Assembly: GCF_963675165.1 (NCBI RefSeq)
Contig: NC_087381.1
Location: 5,581,378 to 5,645,377 of the forward strand
Direction: 5' to 3'
Length of the DNA stretch: 64,000 nucleotides
Source: Halichondria panicea
Lineage: Eukaryota > Porifera > Demospongiae > Suberitida > Halichondriidae
Shown piece by piece: positions 21,960 to 34,347 of the stretch (within the stretch, counting starts at the first letter, position 1; each line of letters opens with the position of its first letter). A model generated the notes under the pieces. It did no database searches. It worked only from the letters and a program-made list of their open reading frames with translations, and had not been told where the DNA came from. Position numbers and translations under genes: made by a program.

Positions 21960-22930
21960 AAAGCCATACTGTAAAGCATCGATTATTATTATTATAATTA
22001 TTATTATACAACGAACGGAAGTGGATTGAAGGAAGTAGATAGAAAGTTCGATTGAAGGTTTCTAGCCCATCGGATAGCCTTATCTGATAGCTACCCTTAG
22101 CCTGCTATGTTAACAAAAGACTCACAGCCTGCAACAGTGTGGATAACAATCGTCTGAACGGGGTGAAAGCTGCCAAGAGCCTATATGGACAGACCACGCC
22201 CATTTAACATTAACTTTGGTGAAAGTCTACTATACTACTGCTAAAATAGCTGTACAACAAACCTACGCAGCTCTGTCTCTAGCTAGCTAGCTATATAGCT
22301 CTGTGTATGACTTTTAGGATATTTTCTCTGATGAATTCTGTATTATAGGAAATTTACGGGAAAAATATCCAATAATTTGGCGCATGCGCAAGCATGCAGT
22401 CGATATAGCATGCAGGCCTTCTTTTCTATGAAGGCCGGTGAAGGAGGCTAGAAATTTACCTGCTATACGGTATTATGCTCCAAGCATAATTATTCTATCA
22501 GGCCCATATAATATAATTATAATAATATTATAATACTAGGAGCATGCAGAGCATGTTTGGGGCGAGCGAGCAATTTTGTATTTGTTGTACAGTCATTTGG
22601 TACAATGTGGTAATTTTAAGTATTATTGTTTATTTATAAATCGAATGAAATGAACAGTGATTGTGAATAACCGAGTAGTCCATGTAGACGACTTTCCTGT
22701 GCCAGCTGTATACCTGTGACAATTATTCTGTCAGAGTGGTGTAGGGTTGTTGTCTTTGACTGTGCATGGTGTAACATGAAGTTGACTTACTAAGAGTGAA
22801 ACAAATTATATCTATGAGTGAAAGTTCAGCACGAAAGAGCTGGCTGTACAAACTAAGCAAGGAGATATTATCACTTTTTGCTGGACCCAAATTACAAGGC
22901 TATAGTATACTGTCAGTGTAAACAATCCTT
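21960..22930. other. No gene seen
   Basis: AT-rich intergenic sequence with short palindromes such as GGCCTTC...GAAGGCC at 22413-22435. No coding pattern. Confidence 0.4.
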
Positions 22931-22933
22931 AAA

Positions 22934-23270
22934 GCTACTCTGACCTGTTGTAAGCCTGTGTGGCCTCAGAAGTTTCCATCTGAGCTGGTCTGACCTGCCG
23001 TAGTGCTGTATTATCTAAAGGTGCCTGTGCAACTTCAAAAGTCTCCATCTGAGCTGCTCTGACCTGTCCTAGTGACTGGCCTCGATCTCTGTTTTGTCCT
23101 GTTGAGCTAGCAGGTTTATTATCACAAAAACACAAGACTTGGAAGTGAAACATGGCAAGTAAGCTGCTGTGACCTCCTGCAGGCGTGCCTGTGTGATCTT
23201 AGGCTCAGAAGGTCCCCATTTGAGCTGCTCTGACCTGCTGTAGGCGTGCTTGTAGCCTCAAGCGTCTCTG
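22934..23270 (-). repeat. Degenerate minisatellite, units of about 70 bp
   Basis: Four to five diverged units share ATCTGAGCTGCTCTGACCTG. On the minus strand the units translate to repeats like QVRAAQMETFEVAQA, open over 72 codons, but there is no start context or splice pattern. A coding role is doubtful. Confidence 0.5.
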
Positions 23271-23431
23271 TGTACGTGTCTTGTCTGAGTCTTCGTTCCT
23301 GAGTGTAGCTAGCTCTTGTGCCCATGCACAGCCTTCACGTAAAAGTTGGTAAAGGGTCACGAGTACAAAAAACAAATATCGTGCCGGTCCATGACACACA
23401 CACACACAGACACACAGACAAAAATTAATAG

Positions 23432-23553
23432 CCTCGTTCCCAGGCCTTACTTTTTCTTGCTGTTGTCACTGTTCATCCATGAAAGACATAGTGAGGCAGC
23501 AAAGAAAGAAATGGGCGTACAGTTAAGAAAAAGTAAGGCCTGGTTTGGGAAAT
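23432..23553. mobile_element. About 120-bp MITE fragment, CCAGGCC family
   Basis: CCTCGTTCCCAGGCCTTACT pairs with AAAGTAAGGCCTGGTTTGGG across a short loop. The left end resembles the TAGCCTCGA family; the right end has lost it. Confidence 0.5.
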
Positions 23554-23966
23554 CGCGTGATCCACAAGGATTTTTATGAACGTGGGCGATATGTAAGACT
23601 GTACTGAGACAACCACCAACCTGTGCTGCAAGTCAGATCAGAGTTAACCAGCGTGGCCAGCTCTGGTGGCAGTAGCTACCTGCTATATGATAATGACGAC
23701 TAAGCTATTCTTGATCTAGAAAGACACAATAATAGTCTGATAGAATCTGAACACACAATTGCAAATTCAATCTAGACTAGTTACTAGTAGATCATCTAGC
23801 TAAGCCTAAGGTATAGCTTGCTATAGTGCTTGCAAACTTCCAGTTCCAAGTCCATGTCCAGCTTGCTGCTTTATTAGTCATAGATTTCTGCGTGGGCAGT
23901 CCAACATCTCTAGCTCAGCATGCCCACGCTCATTTTCACCCTTCTACCCTCACGCGACTTCCCGAT

Positions 23967-24112
23967 ACAGGCTCTCCTTTTTCCTAACTCTACGTCTATT
24001 TCTTTCTTTACTCCTCCAATTAATACCGTATTTTATCTCATTGAACAATTAATACAGTATTTTATCTTATTGAACGGCTGTGAAAGAACAGAAAAAGGAG
24101 AGCCTGTGTAGA
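23967..24112. mobile_element. About 145-bp MITE
   Basis: ACAGGCTCTCCTTTTTC is inverted as GAAAAAGGAGAGCCTGTGT, with an AT-rich centre repeating ACAGTATTTTATCT. The open frame spanning it is incidental. Confidence 0.5.
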
Positions 24113-24377
24113 GGCTAAAAAATTAATTGCAACGTTCATCACTAGGAAGCAGACTGACTAGGAAGGGACTCGATCGCTTCGCTCGCCCCAATAAAGAGTA
24201 ACTATATCGACAATGACCTAAAGAGTATTTACATGGCTAAACCATAATTCTAGTCTCAAGCAGCTTTACTCTAATAATTCGTGGTGAAATGAATAATGTC
24301 ATGTACATAATTATAATTATAGTGTTCAAAAAGTAATGGAGAATAGTACAACGGATGATGCAGTGTATAAAAAACAG

Positions 24378-24803
24378 TCAGTGTTTTTGAACAACAACGT
24401 CTGGTCTTGAAGCACCTCTACCTCTCTTGGCCGTGTTTGTCACATGACTTGCAGTTCTTGTCACATGACTTGCGGGAGCTGAGGTACGTCCATTCCTTGC
24501 AGGTGGAGGGTCACTGCTCGGGGTAGGAGTGTGTTGAATATGGTCATTATCTTCACATGATGGCAAAACATCTTCCGGAGTATTGTTCTCGTCTCCATGG
24601 TTACTTGGTCCATTGCTATGGTTACTGTCATCAGCATCTCGATATCGGAACATTGACATGGCTTCCATATTTAGTGCACACACTCCTCGCATGAACGCTT
24701 TCTTCATGTTCTCCTCGTACAAATCTCTCTCTGCTTTGAGCCTCTGTACTTCAACTGAAGACTCCTCCAGTGACCGCCCCAACTGTGGGTGTGTGTGGTG
24801 TGT

Positions 24804-24861
<58 letters not shown>

Positions 24862-27800
24862 GATAATAGACATGCACACACTGTAACTGAGACACAAAAT
24901 ACCACAGAGCTACGTTTAACAACGGTCTGCTCAGGCGATTATAGAACGGGAGATTGTGAAGCTGTTGTTGAATGGCTACTAGAATGGATGTGATATAACT
25001 ATACATTGTATGCAGTCTCTTAAATGTACAACATAGGCACTCAATGTACAATGTAGGACAGTGATGGCAGTAGGTGCATTCAGATGGACTCACAGCCTCC
25101 AATTGCTCCTCATAATCTCCACTCAGCTGAACACACACCTCCTCCGCTTTGCTCTGTGACCAAGGATAAGAGTTACTACACACTGTACGCATGAAGCATT
25201 ACCATAAAATTAATGTAGCTTGATGTATAGTTGAAGCAAGCTAAAACTAAAAGCTTAAAGCAAAAATGTGTGTGTGTGTGTGTGCGTGTGTTTAATAGTG
25301 CACTGCTTCTAGAGAGGAGACACTGCACACCCACTCACTTTACAAGCTTTTTCCACTCTTTGTTTCCATCGTGACTGAATGATACCAAACCACGCCTCCC
25401 ACACACGACCTTTGACCCTCATATTATGATGTTTCTTGGCTAGGACACCAGTGAATGCCTCTCTTCTCTCATCGGAGTGACGCAGCTTCCAAGAGCCAAA
25501 GCTTCGCTGGAGTTCCACGCGCTCTTTCTATAGAGAGCAGTACAGTGTGAGAGAGGGAACAAGTGTAGCAATAGATACAGTACAGTACTGAGTGTACATG
25601 CAGTGGATGAGGACACTCACAGGGTGTAATACAGGGTGTCATACAGGGGGGGGGGGTATCCTCCCCCTAGCTCCAATTCCCCCCCCCCCCCAAAGTTTGC
25701 ATTCAGGTACTAGTTGTATGACTGAGTGTCCATAGCTGGTAATTTTACATACTAACAGGGTAATGAAATAACAGTGGACCTTTTTTTTTAGCAAAATGTT
25801 CTGGTTACTTTTCTTAGTTCCCCCCTCTATTTCAAAATCCTGTATGACACCCTGACTCATAACCTCTTTATAAAGGAAACTGGTGCTAACATGCACATGC
25901 ACCTATACACTGTGTAGGAGTAACTATGCACGTACATGTACATGTATTCTAAATTTCCAGCTGACTGAACACACTGACCTGTTTCTGGAGTGCTGCCGTG
26001 AGGTTGGCTATGACGTGGTCCTTCCGACCTATTGACTGTTCATACGTAACCAATAGTTCTTTGAACTGTTCCAACTGAGCACGAGCCTCACCAAGCTCAT
26101 AGGCATGTCTGTGTGTGTGGGAAGGGAGTTTGAAACTAGTCCATTAGAGAAAATGGAACACTAAAATAATGTCTCTTAGAATCGGGTCACTGAACCAATT
26201 TAGTCCCAACACAAGCACGATCAACCCCTAAAATCAGAACACCTCAATTTCAGCGTACAAAGGTAATCTAATAATGGCTCTTACACAATGAATTCAAGCA
26301 AGAGTATCTTAATGTACTCCTGATTCAAGCAGGAGTATATTAACTGCTACAGTTGGATACTCCTCTTAATGTACTCCTGATCGAGATTTAAGTAATTGGC
26401 TAAAGCTAGCTACATGTGTGCTATGAAAAAAATTGGTCAATGTTCACGTACATACAATGTGTACTGCAGACTGTGTGCACAATGTACTAGCTAGAGGCTT
26501 ACTGTTGCCTCTCCCTCTGGTGATCAGCTTCCCTCCTCTCGAGCAATCTCAGTCGACCCTGCTCAAACTCTGCCTACAATAGGGAGTACATGGGAACATT
26601 AAGGTACTGTATTTACTTGATTAAACGCCCGGGCGTTTATTTCATATCGATGTCTGTAAAGGGGGCGTTTAAACGAGATGGGCGCTTATTCGTTATGTCT
26701 ACTCCAACTCTTGCACAGCAGCAGTTATTATGCTCTTTTTGGCTGCTGCCACAGCTCTCAGCTTAAATCATAGGAGTGGTGTTTCTTCCTCTGTGTTGGT
26801 ATCTCTCTCTCTCTGCCATCATAAAAAGATCTATTATTCCATACTGCCATGCTTGCAACTGGTTCCATGTGCTAGTTCAGCTCCACCCACAGTTCCATGC
26901 CCATACATGGGCGATTATTTAAGATGGGCGTTTATTGATAAAGACAGAGCTTTTACCATGGGTGTTTAATTAAGTAAATACGGTATACAGTAGAACCTCG
27001 TTTATCCGTACACCTTTCGAGGCACTAGAGTTTTTCGAGGATTGACCTACATGTTAAGCTCAAAATTTGTTTATTGAAACCTCTCTACTGTAGGGGTGTG
27101 GTCACTTAGTTTTCGCAATTCGCAAAAATGTTGTTCCTCAAAAATAACCTGCTACCGTATTACTAGAATGTTTTGTGAGCATCAAACATACATGTATGCG
27201 AACTTTGCAACACGCAGAGCAAGCATTGATTACTTTGCAATAATAAAACCTAGACTGGTAATTACACACGATTCTTGTCAGAACGCAATGGTTAGATCGC
27301 AAAGAGTTGTGCTGATTTGGCTCATTCACAAATGTTTTCACCCACAAATATTCTAGTAATACAATATATGGTAGCACAGCCTACAATAATTTATGGACTT
27401 ACATAACGTATAGAGCGTGGCATTACGTATATGCACATGTACGGAGTTCAACAAACACACAACACACTGTGCAAAGGAAAATTACAAAGGCTCTTATAAT
27501 AAAAAAAACCCAAGCACATCAATCGTTACAGGTACGTAGTTGTGAAAAAGCGCAATTTTTTAAGCTGCTCGAGCAATCAAAGTCATCTATCAAAATCGCT
27601 ATTGTGAAACAGAGCCCAAATTTTAGTCCAAGGAAGCACACTTACCAGAATGTTTCGTTTGAGGTCCAAACACCATCCATCTAATTGGGACTCTAATCTC
27701 ACCATCTCCGGGTCTACATCATGTGACCTCATGCCAATCTCGTCATGTGACTCCACTGACTCATCATGTGACTCGCTAGGGACATCGTGTGACTGGTGAT

Positions 27801-28864
27801 GAGTGTCATGTGATCTGTTGGGCTGTGTTATTATTTCATGTTGTACTGTCATGGCTGTGAATGGAGGGGGTAGGCGTGGCTCTGAGGGCTGTTGGAGGTC
27901 ACTGGGGTCACTAATGTCTGACGCCACCTTGTTCACTGCGTTAAAACATAGAGTCAGAGACTACATGTACAATCATATAAGTATTATAGTTCAGATATAT
28001 TTTTCACTACCTCTAGAATTTAAAACTTGTTTGGACACCTCTAAATACACTCCTGATACCTTTATTTGACGCTATATCAGGGTGTCATACAGGATTTTGA
28101 AGTAGAGGGGGAAATAAGAGAATATTTTGCTAAAAAAATGTCAACTGTTATTTCAATACCCTGTTATAGTATGTAAAATTGCCAGCTATGGACACTCAGT
28201 CATACAACTAGTACCTGAATGCAAAAACAGGGGGGGATATCCCCCCTTTCCCCCTGTATAACACCCTGGTCATAAAAACGATTGTTCTTCTTATTTTTGG
28301 GAAGTAAAATAGTGATTGGTACTGTACTGGTAATAATAATTTTTGTGATTTGAGCATAAAAACCTCAAAATTATGACACTACCATAATATTATTGAAGCA
28401 CTAATTCCACTTCTGAGTGGAAGGGTCAAAGATGCAGAATGATTGTCTTGATGTCTCAACAAGCCTTTTTATAAACGCCAGAAAAAATAATTTCAGCCAC
28501 GGTTGGCACTTCTAAAAAATTATGCTGATGCTGGACGTGGCGCTGTTACATCAATTTATACGACACAGTACAGTACGCCCTAGATTAAAGTGAGGGTTTT
28601 ACAGTTAAAGTGTCTACCTTGAGGCTGTATCGGTGTATATGGTGACTGTGGTTGAGGGGGCACGATGGATGAGGGATGGTACTGAGATTTAGACATCTTA
28701 TTAGATTTTAGTCCCTTGTTGGAGAGGTCTACAACCGGCGTTACCACTGCGTAGCGCAGCAAGTCTTCGTATTCTTCCCTTAGGGCCGTAGAGACAGAGC
28801 TTCCTCTGCTCTCTGAGCCCAGGTCCAGTGAAGAGAGGCCAGTCTGCTCGCTGTCAGAATCCAT
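24378..28864 (-). CDS. POC5: Centriolar protein POC5
   Basis: Centrin-binding protein of the centriole lumen (family knowledge). Seven exons join in frame: 28864-28618 (starts MDSDSEQ), 27935-27646, 26573-26503, 26108-25979, 25527-25339, 25153-25094 and 24782-24378, giving 463 residues against 575 in human. Family marks are DLKRNIL at the end of exon 2; a coiled coil in exons 3-4; the centrin-binding-like repeat FGSWKLRHSDERREAF...VWEAWFGIIQSRWKQRVEKACK in exon 5; and the highly conserved YEENMKKAFMRGVCALNMEA in the last exon, followed by a low-complexity tail. Exon 2 is rich in SHD repeats (SHDTHHQSHD...). Introns hold several MITEs, and the last acceptor lies directly behind a long (CA)n run. 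No lesion. A 5' untranslated exon could lie up to 29161, where the ADAM10 gene ends. Confidence 0.93.
24788..24858. repeat. (TG)n microsatellite in POC5 intron
   Basis: About 70 bp of TG units, on the gene strand (CA)n, ending a few bases before the acceptor of the last POC5 exon. Confidence 0.95.
25632..25854. mobile_element. CAGGGTGTCATACAGG MITE, copy 1 (in POC5 intron)
   Basis: Begins CAGGGTGTCATACAGG and ends CCTGTATGACACCCTG. Runs of G or C and the block CATTCAGGTACTAGTTGTATG are shared with copies at 28078 and 29468. hAT-like ends. Confidence 0.75.
26607..26986. mobile_element. About 380-bp TIR element in POC5 intron
   Basis: TACTGTATTTACTTGATTAA pairs with TTAATTAAGTAAATACGGTA. Inside the ends lies the motif GGGCGTTTATT in several orientations. 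Confidence 0.65.
27152..27376. mobile_element. About 225-bp MITE in POC5 intron
   Basis: TGCTACCGTATTACTAGAATG pairs imperfectly with ATTCTAGTAATACAATATAT followed by GGTAGCA. Open frames on both strands here are palindrome by-products. Confidence 0.55.
28078..28268. mobile_element. CAGGGTGTCATACAGG MITE, copy 2 (in POC5 intron 1)
   Basis: Inverse orientation to copy 1, with the same ends and interior (CTCAGTCATACAACTAGTAC). Confidence 0.75.
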
Positions 28865-29161
28865 CTTTTCCTGATTTTCGAAATTATTGCCCACGTGCAG
28901 TAAAACACGGTGACCTTTGACCTTTCCAAGGTTGGAACAATAGTAGTTCAGTGCACTAAAAATTATTTTCACAAAATTAATGTATTGCATGTACAATAAA
29001 TTATATACATGTACTAATAATTATTTAATAGACACGTTGAGCAATAAAAGCCTACAATAATTATTGTAGATGTTTCATGGAATTAGCAGCTAAAATGAGA
29101 GAGTTTTTCTACTCAATATTAATTAATAGTGTCGGAAAACTTTTGTAAAACGGTCGGCTTG

Positions 29162-30204
29162 TTAGTATCCACCGCGATGTATCTGTAGAAAGAAGGGGAG
29201 TGGTTAACATAATATTTTCAATTACTTATTGAGTCATTGAAATTCACTCCATAAATTATAAGTCTATATGTATGCAGTTGGGCCTCCGAATATTTGAGGG
29301 GGCAATATCCATTGCAGAGAGGCTGTCAGGGAAGTCGGGTGGTCTTTTACATACGAATGTATTATTTTAACCCTTTACCTGCCATTATTAATCATGAGCT
29401 AGGTTCCAATGCATAAACAATACCGTACAAGATATGATGAAGACACGATGAAGATGGACTCCATCACCAGGATGGTGTCATACAGGATTTTGAAGTAGAG
29501 GGGGGAAATAAGGCGAAAGGTAACCAGAAAATGTGCACTCAGTCATACAACTAGTACCTGAATGCAAATTTTAAGGGGGGGGGGGTATTCCTCCTTCCCC
29601 CTGTATGACACACTAGAGGCAACTTTCAGGCAATTTTGCAAGCAACCATGCATACAACAATACATGTATACCACGACCTTTTATCTAAACAAAAATGGTG
29701 GATGACAGTGACGGTGTTAGTTACATGTAGCTCTGTGTACTAGTTGTTACAACACTATAAGCATGCTACACGTGTAATACTCACATTTTCCATTTGTACA
29801 TGTTCATTTTGACGTTCCCTTCTTCGTTTCTCTCTCAGCTTCTCCGGCCGAGGAAGACAGAAATGAAAGAGCATGACGATAATAAACATGATGATGATCA
29901 ATGCGATGACGATGATAACAACCGCCCACCTGTAGTGGAGTACGGAAGAAACGGTTTTGAATTTTTGAAAGAAGCATTCTATAACATCAGGAGTACTCCT
30001 GGTAACAGCTATAGGAGCTATAGTGACCTCCTGATGATTGAAACTATGTACATTGTAGTGCTCACCACATCGTTGATATCCAGCGAATGATGAGTACAAA
30101 CTCGGCAGAGTTGAAGATGAGGTTTGTGAGTTGATTGAGGGCACCATCCTCGTTCACTATCATACAGCTGTGTGTGTGGGTGTGTGTGTGTGTGTGCATG
30201 TGTG

Positions 30205-30246
<42 letters not shown>

Positions 30247-33200
30247 GGGGGGGTGTGACTTGTGAAGGATGTTACAATGATTATACTTAGACACGAGTAC
30301 ATGTACATGTAGTACTAAACACATACAATATAGAAAGCAGAAAGTTAATGTTGTTGTGCGAGACAGTGAAAAGCCTTAATTGCAAACCACATAGTTTTGC
30401 GACCAGCCAAAGACCGGGTTGTCATACCAGTACAAGTAGTACCGGTCTTTGGGTTCTTATTTTGCAAAAGTTGACAAAGTTGACAAAGTTTGTATAAGTA
30501 TGTTAATTGCTGCTTGCAAAACATTGTAGCAATAATTATGGCATATATATACATAATTATTCACAGAGATTGATATTTAACTTACGTATTAAAGAAATCG
30601 CAGTATCCGGTGAAATTGACACAGGGGAAGCCCACTTGTTTATTAGCGCCCATTCCTCCCGGGAGGGCAGAGGCGAGGCCTTGAATATTTTCTGCCGCTA
30701 TATCGAGTGTCGAGGTGCAATTAGCACCGGGGAGACGGCAACAGACATGACACGCTTGGTCTGCAGCACTGCACTCACAGTCAGGGAGCCCCAGGGCAAC
30801 ACAGTACGTCCCTGTACAGAACTGTGGACCGAATGAAAATGTTTAATTGTCAAAACAATATAAATTAAACCTGATAATTATTATGATTATATTTTGATCG
30901 TTATAAACCAAAGTGAAATGTAGCCACTGAAGAATGAACTCACTCCATTGTCACAGATGGCCTCTCCATTCATACACAGTCGGTAGCTGAGGCCGGTTTC
31001 ATTGGCACGGGGGTCGGGGGCAGGACATGATGCGTTCATCCCAGTACGCAAGGGGTTAAGGATGAAATAGTCTCACACATTTGTGAACATGAACTAAACT
31101 GCATGAGCAGCGAAACTATTTTCCCATCACAGCAAATAGGAAGTGTGCGTGAGGGTCTACATACGTACACATCCACACACCATTATGATATTAATTATTA
31201 TACGTAACAAAATTATTACTCAGACTCGATCAGGGAAGTGTTTGTAATCAGCCCCTGTTTGATTAATTGGGTAAGTGATTACCCCCTGATTGAGTAAGCC
31301 CCTGATTTATTAAATCCCCTGATTGGGTAAGCCCTAAATTGACCTGATTGATTGATCTAGGTGCTATAAAATGAGAGGATATCCACATGTCTGAGAAGCT
31401 GCACAGTCTGTTTCCATGGAGCACATCATGTTAGCAGCCGCCTCTATGAACATACACGTGGATGTATTGCAGCAGGGTCCTTGCTGGGGGCTGTGTTTGT
31501 GTGTGTGTGTGTGTGTGTGGAGTGTGTGGATGGTGTGTGTGTGTGTGTGTGTGGGGTGTGTGGATGGTGTGTGTGTGTGTGTGGGGTGTGGGTGGTGAAG
31601 GTACGTGGATGGTAATACATATACACAAGTGTATGACTACAGAGGAGGTACGACACGCGTGACTCTGCAATAACGTTGAGCGTGGACGTAACCACGCCTC
31701 GATTATCCGCCCACGCTCAACGTTATAGAGGCAATTAGCCTAATCGAGGCACGCATGTCGTACCTCCTCTGATATGACTAGTTTTGAGTGTCATTTCTAA
31801 AGGTTTCTCTGCAGCAGTACATCATTAGAGGGGCTCTATTATATCCATGTATACGTACCTACAATCAGCGTTCCCATTCAGTAGACAAGAAGTGCCATTA
31901 CAACACGGGTTGTTGGTACAGATACCGTTACTATCCACTAGGGGACCACAATCACATTGTTCCCCCTCCGCCTCATCCAGGAGATTGTTACCACACAGAC
32001 TGTCTGCTGGAACAAAGCAACCGTCACCTGTGTGTGGGGGGGGGGAGGAGGATAGGGTGTGTGTGGAGACAGGGTGTGTGTGTGAGGGTGTGTGTCTAAC
32101 TTGTTGTGTGGAGGCTATCCATGCTGTATAAATGCAGTGCTATGGCAGCCAGGTAAGCAGGCTCAGATGTCACAAACCAACGAACCGACTACTATACCCG
32201 TGGCCGCCCACACGCCCCTCGGGTAATAGGTTATAGAGTACCCCACTCACTGGAGCTCTGGCCACGATCTTGAATGACTGTCAACATCTCGCCTCGACTG
32301 CGTGGAGAGAACTTATCGTTGTTGGGTTGACTCCCGTCTGAGGAGAAGGCGTCCATTATGTATACACCGTCAGGGTTAGGGGGGTCCGCACGGGGGTCAT
32401 GCTGTGTGGGTGGTGGAGGTTATATTGGGTGGGGGTCATGCTGTGTGTATATGTGGATATGGTAGGGATAGTCTGTATATACAGGAAACATAAGATTAAG
32501 GGGAAGTGTTGGCGTCACTGGACATGGTTGACAATCATGCATACATGTACTCAGGCCTGAATGTGCTGCATGTATATACACAGTAATTATCAAACTTATT
32601 AGCACACGCTTACAAAATGTTTTAAGTGCTGCACGCATGCATGCAAACAATTTTCAAGTGCATGATAAGTACAACATGAGATCTAACCACATCTGGTGTG
32701 TGTGTTACACGCATAGAAACTGCATGCGTGTAAGTTGCGCACATTAGGCACACATCAAACTGTTCTACATGTACAGTAGCAGTGACTTACACGTATGTCA
32801 CACACAATCATAGACAGCTGCACATTGGTTGAAAATCCAATGCTCAAATTGAAAAGAAGAGAGAGAAGCGGTAAAAAAAAAAAAATATGAAATATGAAAA
32901 GCACTGCAAACAGTTTATCACAGCCAAGCAACAGCAACGACTTAGACCAGCATCTGTAAAAGAGCTTCAAACTATAGCCCAAACGATAATTCTTGAACAA
33001 AGTTAGTAATACTGTTATACTGCATTGTCTAGTGTAATTACTATTATGGGTCTGTACGCGTGTTTCCATGGCAGCAACTTTTAATACTAGCATTTCAAAT
33101 GGCACGTATGCTGCATTTATGTATGTAGAAATATGGGTAGCACGCGTGCCCAATACACGTAATATAGGTGCAACATGAAAGCACGAATCGTAAGTGGCAG

Positions 33201-34107
33201 CATGCATATACATGTACATGTGTGCTGCACACGTGGGGGAAGCACACACGAGGGAAGCACACACGGGGGAAGCACACGTACAACCATCAAATACGAGCAG
33301 CACACAAGCAGGCTACATACATGAGGCACACGTGCAGCACACAAGCAGGCTACATACATGAGGCACACGTGCAGCACACAAGCAGGCTACATACATGAGG
33401 CACACGTGCAGCACACAAGCAGGCTACATACATGAGGCACACGTGCAGCACACAAGCAGGCTACATACATGAGGCACACGTGCAGCACATGTACCACAGC
33501 TATAACAGTCGCACTTATTCTGCACTTGTCCCACGCTTATGTCAAAATACACCATGCAGCACGCAAGCAAATGCTGAACACATGCCAGATACGTGCAAGA
33601 TGCATGTGTGCTGCTCATATTGCATTTTTGTAAAGGCATGCATGTACATGTGTTTGTACAGTAGATACTAACTGTACATGTGTTTGTACAGTAGATACTA
33701 ACTGTACATGTACAGTGAATATGTTACACTCTAAGTAAAATAATACCGAATGGTTTGCGAGTAAGAAACCTTTGGGAATGAGACTTACTATCCTGAAGTA
33801 GAAAATTTGACACTTTACAATCTATAATCTGGCAAGGATCGTTCGTGATGTCATACAAGTATCGGGCGATTAACCCTCAAGAGATGGCATAAAATTTGTT
33901 TGATGCCATTCTAGTATATAATGTATAATTTGGCGCACACATACGTTTGAGCCAAAATTGTGTCCTGCCTCGTGAGCGAAGGTGAGAGCAGACATGGGGG
34001 AAGGGATGCGAGTGTTGTAGTTTAAGATGGTCACAATCCCAGTATTGAGGGTCTGGGCCACACCTCCAGCAAACGTCTGAATGTTCTCACAGATACCACC
34101 TAAGCAA

Positions 34108-34162
<55 letters not shown>

Positions 34163-34195
34163 ATGTGTGCGCGCGTGTGTGTGTGTGTGTGTGTG

Positions 34196-34271
<76 letters not shown>

Positions 34272-34283
34272 TGTGCGTGTGCA

Positions 34284-34347
<64 letters not shown>

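Noticed and set aside
33308-33492. Possible CRISPR array
   Set aside because: Direct repeats abut with no unique spacers; eukaryotic intron. The arrays at 37312-38752 and 52689-54171 fail for the same reason.
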